Shown in pieces: positions 1 through 9,110 of a stretch of 57,129 nt of DNA; the stretch's first letter is position 1; each line of letters opens with the position of its first letter. The stretch comes from Phycisphaerae bacterium (lineage in GTDB: Bacteria > Planctomycetota > Phycisphaerae > Sedimentisphaerales > Anaerohalosphaeraceae): positions 1 to 57,129 of the forward strand of contig JAAYCR010000072.1 in NCBI GenBank assembly GCA_012729675.1, written 5' to 3'. The notes beneath the pieces were generated by a model that made no database searches, had not been told where the DNA came from, and saw only the letters and a program-made list of their open reading frames with translations. Made by a program: the position numbers and the translations under genes.

Positions 1-216
1 AAAAGTTTCCGAAACACCGCCATTTGGCGGGTGTCTTTACATTAAAGAGCTTTATTGTCGCCTCTGTCCAAAAATTGATAGCCTCGGTTCGGGGTACTTT
101 GGAGTCCCAACGCGCGACCGGGGGGGGCGTGGTTCGGCTTCTGGATTCTGGTATTTCTGAATCTTTTTTTAAATGGTGCTTCTTCCTGTCCGGTCAGACA
201 AGTCCCACCGCCTGGC
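1..216. other. Left-edge stretch without a convincing gene
   Basis: No reading frame here has a plausible start signal, protein-like composition or recognisable motif. The open frames that cross it look like shadows of the small zinc-ribbon gene on the minus strand. It lies inside what appears to be the end of an integrated element. Confidence 0.4.
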
Positions 217-414
217 TCAGTACCCGCTTGGCCTGCGCGGCGCTGATCGTGCCGGGGCTGTATCCGGCGGCGCGTGCTGTGCGGCCTGCTGTCGTTTCCA
301 GCGGCGGCGCATGTACTGCCGTTGGTAGTCGGCGCGGCAGGGGTTGCAATGGCTGCCTGTCTGCCTCTGTCGCTCATTGCAGACGATGCAGGGTTTATTC
401 AGTGCGATCATCAT
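217..414 (-). CDS. Small zinc-ribbon protein, phage-like
   Basis: A 65-residue basic protein. Its N-terminal half has two CxxC pairs (CIVC near residue 9 and CNPC near residue 24) followed by a YQRQYMRRRW-type basic helix. This pattern is common in small phage and mobile-element proteins with a treble-clef or HNH-like zinc fold, but the HNH catalytic residues are not visible. The Pro/Ala/Arg-rich C-terminus is low complexity. Two ATGs are adjacent at the start and no clear Shine-Dalgarno site precedes them. It lies downstream of a terminator-like hairpin and in the same direction as the neighbouring element genes. Function is unknown; whether it is expressed is uncertain. Confidence 0.4.
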   Translation of the reverse strand: MMIALNKPCIVCNERQRQTGSHCNPCRADYQRQYMRRRWKRQQAAQHAPPDTAPARSAPRRPSGY

Positions 415-450
415 CGAACAATATGACAGGTTTTCGGGGCGGGGTAAAAG

Positions 451-482
451 AAAAAAGCCGCGCCCGTGTTGTTGGGTGCGGC
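451..482 (-). terminator. Intrinsic terminator after the 508-792 gene
   Basis: A 9-bp stem (457-465 pairs with 474-482, one GU pair) with an 8-base loop is followed on the minus strand by six T residues (the A run at 451-456). It lies 26 bases past the stop codon of the minus-strand gene at 508-792, where a Rho-independent terminator is expected. Confidence 0.75.
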
Positions 483-507
483 TTCTGGTGTTGCGGTCTG
501 GGTGCGG

Positions 508-792
508 CTATCGGCTCAAGATTGCTTTCGGCTCCGGCCAGTAGTACAGGCGGCCATCGTGAAAGCGTATGCGGGTGTTCTCTCCGTCAATGTCCCGGCC
601 ATCGGCCAGCCTGATGAGTGCCTTGTGCAGATCGGCCTCAAGCCTGTTGACACCGGCGTAGAGATCGACCAGCGCTCCGGCGTAGGCTTCGCTGACATGC
701 GTGAGTTGATCGAGCAGGGCGGCTGCATCGGATACCAGGTTGTTGATTGCGGCCAGTGCTGACGCTGTGGTTTGTGTTGCTGTCTGCTTCAT
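508..792 (-). CDS. Small phage-like hypothetical protein (94 aa)
   Basis: A 94-residue protein, mostly helical, with a Thr/Ala-rich N-terminus and a middle that looks like a coiled coil (AGVNRLEADLHKALIRLADG). It ends in a beta-rich stretch (TRIRFHDGRLYYWPEP). The ATG at 792 is chosen over upstream in-frame starts because CAGGAGT precedes it at normal spacing. An intrinsic terminator follows. It starts 31 bases after the minus-strand frame ending at 824, so the two could be co-transcribed. I do not recognise the family. Its place beside a tRNA-fragment attachment site suggests a prophage or integrative-element gene. Confidence 0.6.
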   Translation of the reverse strand: MKQTATQTTASALAAINNLVSDAAALLDQLTHVSEAYAGALVDLYAGVNRLEADLHKALIRLADGRDIDGENTRIRFHDGRLYYWPEPKAILSR

Positions 793-823
793 TGCTTCAT
801 ACTCCTGTAAAAAAATATGGGGG

Positions 824-1156
824 TTATTGGCCGGACGCTCCGGCCAGTTCGATGATCTGTCTGCGGACGCTCTCCGGCAGGGTATCCCACCGCTCAATCA
901 GGGCGGTCAATTCGGGGTATTTTTGCAGGCAAAAGGTTATGCTGGAGGATATGCCGCTTTTTTCGATGTCTGTAAGTTCTTTTGTTTTCTGTGTGTTAGC
1001 GTTTTCGTCAGACGGTTTGCTAAACCGTCGAGCGGATAACAATCCGTTCCCCGGGTTCGAATCCCGGCCTCTCCGATTTTTCTTCTCCAAAACGCCTTTT
1101 TTTACCCGGCAATTCCTGCCTATGTCGCTATCCAATAAAAAAGGGCATGCCGACAA
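824..1156 (-). CDS. Hypothetical protein; reading frame runs through the tRNA fragment
   Basis: The open frame is 110 codons, but its first third is the antisense of a tRNA-Ser fragment (a SNPG-type peptide is the usual antisense translation of a T arm). Its first ATG lies inside the terminator hairpin of the neighbouring ppdK gene. The plausible protein is the C-terminal half, ending LIERWDTLPESVRRQIIEL. This resembles a short helical tail seen in small planctomycete and phage proteins: a KYPELTALIERW-like helix, then LPESVRRQII. A TTG near 1042 could be the true start. The chimeric N-terminus may simply result from integration into the tRNA gene. Function unknown. Confidence 0.3.
   Translation of the reverse strand: MSACPFLLDSDIGRNCRVKKGVLEKKNRRGRDSNPGNGLLSARRFSKPSDENANTQKTKELTDIEKSGISSSITFCLQKYPELTALIERWDTLPESVRRQIIELAGASGQ
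1011..1075 (+). other. 3' fragment of tRNA-Ser(GCU), probable integration (att) site
   Basis: The segment has a complete anticodon arm (loop TTGCTAA at 1017-1023, anticodon GCT at 1019-1021), a long class-II variable arm, and a T arm (CCGGG-TTCGAAT-CCCGG, 1051-1067). It then has the 3' acceptor strand CCTCTCC and discriminator G at 1075. The 5' half (acceptor 5' strand and D arm) is absent: bases before 1011 do not fit a tRNA. A 3'-only tRNA copy is the usual scar left by an element that integrates into a tRNA 3' end. The orientation places the element to the left, in line with the phage-like genes at 217-792. Confidence 0.8.
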
Positions 1157-1170
1157 TCGGCACGCCCTTT
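1137..1170 (-). terminator. Intrinsic terminator of ppdK
   Basis: An 11-12 bp stem with one mismatch (1141-1153 pairs with 1157-1169) has a three-base loop. On the minus strand it is followed by six T residues. It lies 26 bases past the ppdK stop codon. Confidence 0.85.
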
Positions 1171-1195
1171 AGGGGGTTACATCAAAGAGCAAACC

Positions 1196-3193
1196 TTATT
1201 TCTTTTTGCCCTTGGCTTTTGTGTTGCACTTGCCTTTGCAGGTGCAGCCGTACTGGACAGCGGCCTGCGCGGCGGCCAGACGTGCGATGGGCACGCGGAA
1301 CGGCGAGCAACTGACGTAGTCCATGCCGACCTTGAAGCAGAACTCGACGCTGGCGGGGTCGCCGCCATGTTCGCCGCAGATGCCGATTTCCAGGTCCGGG
1401 TTGATGTGACGGCCGCGTTCGATGCCGACGTGAATCAGCTCGCCGACGCCGTTGACGTCGATGCTCTGGAACGGATCGCCTTCGAGGACGCCCTTTTCGA
1501 CGTACTTGCCCAAAAATCCGCCAGTGTCGTCACGGCTGAAGCCAAACGTCATCTGCGTCAGGTCGTTGGTGCCGAAGCTGAAGAACTCGGCGACCTCGGC
1601 AAACTGATCGGCCAGCAGGGTGGCCCGCGGAATCTCGATCATCGTGCCGGTGAGGGTCTTGAGCTTCTTGAGGTTGTACTTGGCCAGCACTTCCTTGTAG
1701 ACGCGCTTGACGATGGCGTACTGGTCTTTCAGCTCGTTGACGTCGCAGGTGACCGGGATCATGATTTCCGGATAGGGCTTTTTACCATTCTTGGTCAGCT
1801 CGGCGGCGGACTCGTAGATGGCACGCACCTGCATCTCGGTGATTTCCGGGAAGGTGACGCCCAGACGCACGCCGCGATGGCCCATCATCGGGTTGACTTC
1901 GTGGAGGCTCTCAAAGCGCTTGACCAGGTCGTTCATATTGAGATCCAGCGCCTTGGCCAGCTCTTTGCGTTTGCCTTCGTCCTGCGGGACGAACTCGTGC
2001 AGCGGCGGATCGAGCAGACGAATCACCACCGGCATTCCGTCCATGGCCTCCAGCGTACCCTTGATGGCCTTCTTGACGTAAGGCGCCAATTCGGCCAGGG
2101 CTTTTTTGCGTTCGTCGGTCGTCTTGGACATAATCATCTTGCGCAGGTAGAACAGCGGCTCGTCGCTGCCCTTGCCGTAGAACATATGCTCGGTGCGGAA
2201 CAGGCCGATGCCTTCGGCGCCGAAGGATTTGGCCTTGGCGGCGTCTTCGGGCGTGTCGGCGTTGGTGCGGATGCCCATCGTGCGGCACTTGTCGCAGATG
2301 GCCAAAAAGTCCATCAGAACCCTGTTCTCTTCGCCCGCATCCATCATCGGGAGCTGACCGACATAAACGTTGCCCTTTGTCCCGTTCAGCGTAAGCCAGT
2401 CGCCTTCCTTAAGGACGGTGTCGCCTATGCGGATTTCTTTGCTCGTCAGTGCGACGTGAATTGCACTGCAGCCGACGATGCAGCACTTGCCCCAGCCGCG
2501 GGCAACCAGCGCCGCGTGGCTGGTCATGCCGCCGCGTGCCGTGAGGATGGCTTCGGCCGCACGCATGCCTTCCACGTCTTCGGGGTTCGTTTCTTCACGG
2601 ACAAGGATAACCTTCTTGCCGTTCTTGACCCAGTTGACTGCGTCCGCCGCCGTAAAGACGATCTGGCCGCACGCCCCGCCCGGGCCGGCCGGCAGGCCTT
2701 TGCACAGCACGGCATGGTCCTTTTCGGTTTTCGGGTCGATGATCGGGTGCAGCAGCTCATCCAACTGCGCAGGCGTTACACGCGTCACCGCGATCTCCGG
2801 AGTAATCAGTTTCTCTTTGACCATATCGACGGCCATCTGGATGGCAGCCGGACCGTTACGTTTGCCGACGCGGCACTGCAGCATAAACAGACGGTTGTTT
2901 TCAATCGTAAACTCGATGTCCTGCATATCGCGGTAGTGCTTTTCGAGCCGGTTCTTGATGGCTACCAACTGCTTGTACAGTTTAGGCATGCCGTTTTCGA
3001 GCGTGACCAGGTCCTTGTTGTGTTCGGACTGGGAAGCGGCGTTGATCGGTGCGGGAGTGCGCGTCCCGGCCACAACGTCTTCGCCCTGGGCATTCACCAG
3101 GTACTCGCCGTAAAACTTGTTATCGCCGTTGCCCGGGTTGCGCGAGAACGCCACACCCGTGGCGCAGTCGTCGCCCATGTTGCCGAAGACCAT
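1196..3193 (-). CDS. ppdK: Pyruvate, phosphate dikinase, C-terminal part (gene split by in-frame TAG)
   Basis: This is codons 281-945 of a gene whose first 278 codons lie at 3197-4033 in the same frame. PPDK interconverts pyruvate + ATP + Pi with PEP + AMP + PPi. Visible here are the MVFGNMG..TGVAF.RNP motif of the ATP-grasp domain and the phosphohistidine swivelling domain (GGMTSHAALVARG, His near codon 506). The PEP/pyruvate TIM barrel is also visible (GLFRTEHMFY; catalytic Cys in GICGEHGG near codon 886). The end is a Cys/Lys-rich tail (TCKGKCNTKAKGKKK). The ATG at 3193 lies inside a conserved motif and is not a true start. If the stop is real this half is untranslated or needs readthrough or reinitiation; otherwise one sequencing error explains it. 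Confidence 0.9.
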   Translation of the reverse strand: MVFGNMGDDCATGVAFSRNPGNGDNKFYGEYLVNAQGEDVVAGTRTPAPINAASQSEHNKDLVTLENGMPKLYKQLVAIKNRLEKHYRDMQDIEFTIENNRLFMLQCRVGKRNGPAAIQMAVDMVKEKLITPEIAVTRVTPAQLDELLHPIIDPKTEKDHAVLCKGLPAGPGGACGQIVFTAADAVNWVKNGKKVILVREETNPEDVEGMRAAEAILTARGGMTSHAALVARGWGKCCIVGCSAIHVALTSKEIRIGDTVLKEGDWLTLNGTKGNVYVGQLPMMDAGEENRVLMDFLAICDKCRTMGIRTNADTPEDAAKAKSFGAEGIGLFRTEHMFYGKGSDEPLFYLRKMIMSKTTDERKKALAELAPYVKKAIKGTLEAMDGMPVVIRLLDPPLHEFVPQDEGKRKELAKALDLNMNDLVKRFESLHEVNPMMGHRGVRLGVTFPEITEMQVRAIYESAAELTKNGKKPYPEIMIPVTCDVNELKDQYAIVKRVYKEVLAKYNLKKLKTLTGTMIEIPRATLLADQFAEVAEFFSFGTNDLTQMTFGFSRDDTGGFLGKYVEKGVLEGDPFQSIDVNGVGELIHVGIERGRHINPDLEIGICGEHGGDPASVEFCFKVGMDYVSCSPFRVPIARLAAAQAAVQYGCTCKGKCNTKAKGKKK

Positions 3194-3196
3194 CGT

Positions 3197-4033
3197 CTAA
3201 ACGTTGACCGCCGTGCCCCATTCGTCCGGGATATTCTCAATTCGCCGGTAGCTGACGGCACGCTTGCCGTTCCACGATGAAAACACCGCGTGAATCCCGC
3301 CCCAAAGCTGATCCATCGCGTTGTCCGGGAAGGGCTTGCCGATGACATCCTTGACCTTCTTCTTGAACGCCTCACACAGTTCTTTCAGATCGTCGGCGGT
3401 CATGTCGGTGTCGCTCTTGTACCCTTTAGACTTCTTCAGATCGTCCATGATTTTCTCAAGCTGACGGCGAATACCCATGTCGTCCTTCGGCTCGATCCCC
3501 GCGGCCTTTTCCATCACCACGTCCGAGTACATCATAATCAAACGGCGATACGCGTCATACACGAACCGCTCGCTGCCCGACTGGGCGATCATGCCCGGAA
3601 TCGTCTGACTGGTCAGACCGACGTTCAGAACCGTTTCCATCATACCCGGCATCGACGAGCGGGCGCCCGAACGCACCGAAACCAGCAGCGGATTCTTGGC
3701 ATCCCCGAACTTCTTGCCCATGATCTTCTCGGTCTTGGCCAGCGACTTGGCCACTTCTTCTTTCAGACCGGTCGGATAGGTCTTCTTGTTGGCGTAGTAA
3801 TAGGTGCACACCTCGGTGGTGATCGTAAAGCCCGGAGGTACCGGTACGCCCAGCGAGGCCATCTCGGCCAGGTTGGCGCCCTTGCCGCCGAGCAGCTCTT
3901 TCATTTTGGCGTTGCCGTCGGCCTTGTTGCCGCCAAAGAAATAGACCATCTTTTTCGGTTTTTTCACGGCGGCGGTTTTGGTTTTTGCCGTCGCTTTTTT
4001 GGTTGTTTGCGCCTTAGCCTTCGCTTTAGCCAT
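3197..4033 (-). CDS. ppdK: Pyruvate, phosphate dikinase, N-terminal part ending at a premature TAG
   Basis: This is the N-terminal ATP-grasp portion. After a basic Ala/Lys/Thr-rich leader (residues 1-29), the family sequence starts at MVYFFGGNKADGNAKMKELLGGKGANLAEMA. The ATG at 4033 is preferred over upstream in-frame codons because GGAG precedes it and the family start follows. The frame stops at TAG (3197-3199, codon 279) inside GTAVNV-stop-TMVFGNMG. PPDKs normally have Gln there, so a single CAG to TAG change explains the split. TAG also ends other genes here (12056, 31521, 40012), so it is a normal stop codon and not obviously recoded. It is transcribed divergently from the nusA region. 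Confidence 0.9.
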   Translation of the reverse strand: MAKAKAKAQTTKKATAKTKTAAVKKPKKMVYFFGGNKADGNAKMKELLGGKGANLAEMASLGVPVPPGFTITTEVCTYYYANKKTYPTGLKEEVAKSLAKTEKIMGKKFGDAKNPLLVSVRSGARSSMPGMMETVLNVGLTSQTIPGMIAQSGSERFVYDAYRRLIMMYSDVVMEKAAGIEPKDDMGIRRQLEKIMDDLKKSKGYKSDTDMTADDLKELCEAFKKKVKDVIGKPFPDNAMDQLWGGIHAVFSSWNGKRAVSYRRIENIPDEWGTAVNV

Positions 4034-4235
4034 AATTCTACATCTCCTGCGTTTAGACTGCCATTTCCATTCGTTTATGCGAACATTATCACTTCGGCCC
4101 GACACAGGCCGGATATGCGTCTTGGTGTTCTCACAATGATTAAAGGACGTTGACTATAGAAGAACGGCGGCGGCTTGTCAATCAGGAAATCGCCGCGATT
4201 GACGGATTTTTTTCTGTTCATCGTCTTTATAACTC

Positions 4236-4263
4236 TTGACAAGGCGAAAGGTTACACTATAAT
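4236..4263 (+). promoter_or_regulatory. Sigma-70-type promoter upstream of the nusA leader
   Basis: A perfect TTGACA (4236-4241) and a perfect TATAAT (4258-4263) are separated by 16 bp. It points rightward, into the structured RNA and nusA, and should start transcription near 4270. It is one of the best promoters in the window. Confidence 0.85.
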
Positions 4264-4269
4264 ACCTGT

Positions 4270-4570
4270 TTGTTTTACGTTAAGAACGTGTCCGAAAGGC
4301 ATTTGTATGTTTGCAACAGGAACAGTAAGTCGTGCAAAAGCATAGCGTTACAGTATGCTGGCTACGGGCGCAGCGTGTGCGCCGCCGACTGTGTGATGAT
4401 AAGCGAAGCTCTTCAGGAAACGTGCGGACCGCGAGGTTTTTCACGGAGGGCAGCATGGCCGATTGATGGGAAAACCTGACTCGGCCGTCGGGTCTATTGG
4501 TGATCCGAGGCTTGATTGTGTGCTGCATCGACGTAAAGTGGCGACCTGAAGGTTTCCACTTTTTATTTTT
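4270..4570 (+). ncRNA. Highly structured leader or stand-alone RNA upstream of nusA
   Basis: About 300 bases run from the consensus promoter to a terminator-like hairpin with no convincing gene. Several perfect stems lie in series: AGCATA/TATGCT (4339-4344 with 4354-4359) and GGCGCA/TGCGCC (4367-4372 with 4378-4383). A three-way junction follows, closed by GCAGCA/TGCTGC (4450-4455 with 4521-4526). It holds GGCCGA/TCGGCC (4457-4462 with 4481-4486, extended by GGG/CCT) and GGGTC/GATCC (4490-4494 with 4502-4506). I checked for RNase P, tmRNA and SRP RNA signatures and saw none. It may be a cis-regulatory leader of nusA or an independent RNA. Stems are read by eye; covariation is untested. Confidence 0.55.
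4535..4570 (+). terminator. Terminator or attenuator hairpin before nusA
   Basis: A 7-bp stem AAAGTGG/CCACTTT (4535-4541 with 4556-4562) carries an inner ACC-TGAA-GGT hairpin. It runs into the T-rich tract TTTTATTTTT, 20 bases before the nusA start. It could terminate the upstream RNA or attenuate nusA. NusA itself modulates termination, so autogenous control is a reasonable inference. Confidence 0.6.
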
Positions 4571-4590
4571 GCAAGAGGAAAAAAGATAAA

Positions 4591-5817
<1,227 letters not shown>

Positions 5818-5861
5818 AAGTCGTCGAAACGACTTGATTCGGTACATTACGGAGAACGGTT

Positions 5862-8567
5862 TTGGCAAAATCGACACGTGTTTATTTATTGGCCAAAGAG
5901 CTTGGCGTCCAAAGCACAGCCATTGTGGAAAAGTGTCAGGCCGAAGGGCTGGGCGACATCAAGAACCACATGGCGGTGATCTCTGTCGGTTTGGCTGCGA
6001 CCATTCGCGAGTGGTTCAGCGAGGGCGATCATGCCACGGCGGTGGAAAAAGCCGCGCCGGTGGACCTCAAGAAGGTTCGCGTCAAACGCAAGAAAAAAGA
6101 AGCCGAGCCGGCCGCCCCTCAACAGGAAACACCGACGGAGACTGCACCGGCTGAAGTGGCCCAGACCGCTGCGCCGGACATCGCAGCCCCCGTCGAAACG
6201 GAACCGTCTTTGGCAGAGCCGGTCGCCGAAGCGCCGCCGACCTGGGCCGAGCCTGCTGCTGAAACGCCCGCAGAAGAAGCGCCGCCGGAACCTGAGCCGG
6301 AACCTGAGCCGCAGCCGGAACCTGAGCCTGAGCCACAGCCCGAGCCGGAACCGAAAATCATTCTGCCTGCCGGCCCTATGCTTGACAAACCGAAACCGGC
6401 CGTACTGAGCGGACCGAAAGTCATCCGGGTTGAGGCCGTCGATGAAGACGCCTACCGTCGTCCGCCGGGCAGAAGCCGTTCTCAGCGCCCCGGACAATCA
6501 CCGCGTCCGGCGCGGTCCAGAGCGATCGCCCCGGCGGTTGAACCGTTGATGCCCGGCCCGACCGCAGCACCCGGTGGAAAAGGGAAAAAATCTGGCAAAA
6601 TCAAAACACACGGCCGCCGCAAAGAAGGCAGCGGTGATGCGCAGCGCGACCGCGGCGGGTCGGACATCAAGCGAGTTCGCCTTCGGGATATGGAAGAGCG
6701 CAAGGCCCGTCTGGCTGCCGCCGGCGGGAGCAGTCTCCGCGCCAAACCGTCACGACGCATTGAGGCGCGTTCCGCCGACGATATCGGCCTGCCGATTGAA
6801 CGCCCTGCAAAAGCGTATGTCCACGAGCCGATCACCGTCAAAGACCTCTCGGCGGCAATGGCGGTCAAGGCCGGCGATATCATTACCAAATTGATGGCGC
6901 AGGGCGTGATGGCGACCGCCAATCAAGTCATCTCAACCGATGCGGCCGAACTGGTGGCCTTTGATTTCGGTACGGAATTGGTCATCGAACGCAAGCATAC
7001 CATTCTGGAACAAATCGAAAAAGCCTATACGGAACGGTCCCGCGAGAACCTCCAGAAACGTCCGCCGGTCGTGACAATGCTCGGCCACGTCGATCACGGC
7101 AAAACGAGCCTGTTGGACTATATCCGCAAAACCACTGTTGCCTCGGGCGAAGCCGGCGGCATTACCCAGCACATCGGCGCTTACCAGATCGAAATCCACG
7201 GCAAAAAGATCACCTTTCTGGATACGCCCGGCCACGAGGCGTTTACCGCGATGCGTGCCCGCGGCGCGAATATGACCGATATCGTTGTGCTGGTGGTCGC
7301 TGCCGACGACGGGCTGATGCCTCAGACCATCGAAGCGATTCACCACGCCAAGGCCGCCGATGTGACGATTCTGGTTGCCCTCAACAAGATCGACCTGCCG
7401 GGCGTTGATATCAACCGTATCTATGGCCAGTTAGCCGAACATGCATTAACGCCCGCTGAGTGGGGCGGTTCCACCGAAGTGATCAAGACCAGCGCGATCA
7501 CCGGACTGGGGATCGAAGAACTGCTGGAACATATTGACTTTACGGCCGAGGATAAGAATTACAGCGCCGATCCAAAGCTGCCCGCTTGCGGCTGGGTTGT
7601 CGAATCGAATATGTCGCCCACAAAAGGTCCAGTGGCCACCGTTCTGATCAAGGAAGGCCATATCGATAAAGGCGATATCGTTTTGGCCGGCGGTGTGTAT
7701 GGCCGCATCCGCACCATTACCGACAGCCGCGGACGCAGCATCAAAACCGCCGGGCCGTCAACGCCGGTCGTCTTGACCGGTCTGGACGGCGTGCCGCAAG
7801 CCGGGGATAAATTCTATTGCCTGGCCGATGTCAATCAGGCCAAGCAGGCCGCCGAGGAAATGCAGCGGCTCAGCCGTGAGCAGACACTGGCCAAGCGCTC
7901 GCAGATTACGCTGGACAATCTCTTCAAGCACATCGCCGAAGGCAAGATCAAAGAACTCAACCTCATCGTCAAGGCCGACGTGCAGGGGTCGGTCGATGTG
8001 CTCAACAAGTATCTGACCGACCTGAATACCGACGAAGTCCGCGTCCGCATTATCCACTCGGCCGTTGGCGGCATCAACGAGGGCGACGTGCTGCTGGCCG
8101 AAGCGTCCGGCGCGATCATCATTGGCTTTAACGTCGTGCCCGAAGACCGCGTCCGACCGCTGGCCGAAAACAAAGGCGTCGATATTCGCCTCTACAACAT
8201 TATTTACCGCATCACCGAAGACCTCAAAGCCGCGATGATCGGGATGCTCGAACCGGAGTCCGAAGAAAAAATCCTCGGTCGAACCGTGGTACGCGATACG
8301 TTCAAGGTCTCCGGTCTGGGCACGATTGCCGGCTGCTATGTGACCAACGGCGTTATTCCCAAAAACGCCAAGCTCCGCCTCATTCGCGACAATATCGTGA
8401 TCAAGGACAAGTGCACCATCGAGTCGCTCAAGCACTTCAAGGACGACGCCCGAGAAGTTCGCGCCGGACTGGAATGCGGCATCAAAATCGCCGGATTTGA
8501 CGACATCAAGCTGGAAGACATCCTGGAGGCCTTCGAGATCGTACAGATTAAACGGACATCGCTTTAA
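5862..8567 (+). CDS. infB: Translation initiation factor IF-2
   Basis: A 901-residue IF-2, the GTPase that brings initiator tRNA to the 30S subunit. The start is TTG at 5862, with GGAGAA upstream and the family opening (M)[16 protein letters not shown] right after it. Order: N-terminal IF2_N helix domain (1-55), a long Pro/Glu linker with PEPEPEPQ-type repeats (about 75-170), a basic Arg/Gly-rich stretch (about 200-290), and a second IF2_N. The GTPase domain follows, with GHVDHGKT near 408, DTPGHEAF, and NKIDLPG, then domains II, III and the fMet-tRNA-binding IV ([24 protein letters not shown]). The PE-rich spacer is low complexity and likely disordered. Confidence 0.97.
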   Translation: MAKSTRVYLLAKELGVQSTAIVEKCQAEGLGDIKNHMAVISVGLAATIREWFSEGDHATAVEKAAPVDLKKVRVKRKKKEAEPAAPQQETPTETAPAEVAQTAAPDIAAPVETEPSLAEPVAEAPPTWAEPAAETPAEEAPPEPEPEPEPQPEPEPEPQPEPEPKIILPAGPMLDKPKPAVLSGPKVIRVEAVDEDAYRRPPGRSRSQRPGQSPRPARSRAIAPAVEPLMPGPTAAPGGKGKKSGKIKTHGRRKEGSGDAQRDRGGSDIKRVRLRDMEERKARLAAAGGSSLRAKPSRRIEARSADDIGLPIERPAKAYVHEPITVKDLSAAMAVKAGDIITKLMAQGVMATANQVISTDAAELVAFDFGTELVIERKHTILEQIEKAYTERSRENLQKRPPVVTMLGHVDHGKTSLLDYIRKTTVASGEAGGITQHIGAYQIEIHGKKITFLDTPGHEAFTAMRARGANMTDIVVLVVAADDGLMPQTIEAIHHAKAADVTILVALNKIDLPGVDINRIYGQLAEHALTPAEWGGSTEVIKTSAITGLGIEELLEHIDFTAEDKNYSADPKLPACGWVVESNMSPTKGPVATVLIKEGHIDKGDIVLAGGVYGRIRTITDSRGRSIKTAGPSTPVVLTGLDGVPQAGDKFYCLADVNQAKQAAEEMQRLSREQTLAKRSQITLDNLFKHIAEGKIKELNLIVKADVQGSVDVLNKYLTDLNTDEVRVRIIHSAVGGINEGDVLLAEASGAIIIGFNVVPEDRVRPLAENKGVDIRLYNIIYRITEDLKAAMIGMLEPESEEKILGRTVVRDTFKVSGLGTIAGCYVTNGVIPKNAKLRLIRDNIVIKDKCTIESLKHFKDDAREVRAGLECGIKIAGFDDIKLEDILEAFEIVQIKRTSL

Positions 8568-8573
8568 GCGAAG

Positions 8574-8677
8574 AGAATAGATGATAGATGATAGAAGTTA
8601 GATAACGGCACGGAAAAAGAATAGAAATAAATTTGAAAACTCCTGACTCCTGGCTTCTGACTCCTGACTTCTGATAA
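8574..8677. repeat. Two heptad (7-bp period) repeat tracts in the infB-rbfA gap
   Basis: The first tract (8574-8608) is five 7-mers of the type ATGATAG: AGAATAG, ATGATAG, ATGATAG, AAGTTAG, ATAACGG. The second (8643-8677) is five 7-mers of the type CTGACTC: CTGACTC, CTGGCTT, CTGACTC, CTGACTT, CTGATAA. The second ends four bases before the rbfA start codon, occupying the place where a ribosome binding site would sit. Confidence 0.85.
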
Positions 8678-8680
8678 ATT

Positions 8681-9085
8681 ATGGAAACACGACGACAACT
8701 CAAAATGGCACGGGCAATTCGCGACTCGGTCAGCCGTGCGATCAGCACCAAGCTCAGCGACCCGCGCATCACCGGTCTGGTCAGTGTGACCGGCGTGACG
8801 ATCTCGCCGGACGCCAAAAACGCTACGGTTTCTCTCAGCGTGTTTGGGGCCGATGAGACCGCCTCCAAGCTGACCTTTACGGCGATTCGCCACGCTGCCG
8901 GACACATCCAGGCCATCCTGGGCAAAGACCTGCCCGGCCGGGTCTGTCCCCATCTGAGCTTTGAGCTGGACACCACAATGAAAAAGACTCTTGAAACGCT
9001 CCGGCTGATCGACGAGGCCGAGCAGGAATACCAGGCATCCGACGAAGAGGAAACCGAATCGGATGAGGACGATACGGAGGCGTAA
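8681..9085 (+). CDS. rbfA: Ribosome-binding factor A
   Basis: A 134-residue RbfA, a KH-fold 30S maturation factor. Family features: METRRQLKMARAIRDSVSRAISTKLSDPRITG, then VSVTGVTISPDAKNATVSLSVFG, and a Leu-rich helix with PHLSFELDTT. The C-terminus is very acidic (DEEETESDEDDTE). It completes the nusA-infB-rbfA order found in most bacteria. No Shine-Dalgarno site is visible because heptad repeats abut the start, so it may depend on translational coupling or an unusual initiation context. Confidence 0.93.
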   Translation: METRRQLKMARAIRDSVSRAISTKLSDPRITGLVSVTGVTISPDAKNATVSLSVFGADETASKLTFTAIRHAAGHIQAILGKDLPGRVCPHLSFELDTTMKKTLETLRLIDEAEQEYQASDEEETESDEDDTEA

Positions 9086-9110
9086 ATCTCTCTGAAAAGG
9101 CGATACGGGT

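Noticed and set aside
1367-3280. 637-codon plus-strand open frame
   Set aside because: It is antisense to the PPDK gene, has an Asp/Val/His-rich shadow composition and no family motif.
1196-4033. General TAG recoding (e.g. pyrrolysine) to explain the PPDK stop
   Set aside because: At least three other genes here end with TAG at sensible positions, and Gln is expected at the PPDK site, so a point mutation or error is simpler.
4270-4570. RNase P RNA, tmRNA or SRP RNA as the identity of the nusA leader RNA
   Set aside because: None of their universal motifs (RNase P CR-I/CR-V, tmRNA tRNA-like ends, SRP GGAAG tetraloop region) is visible.
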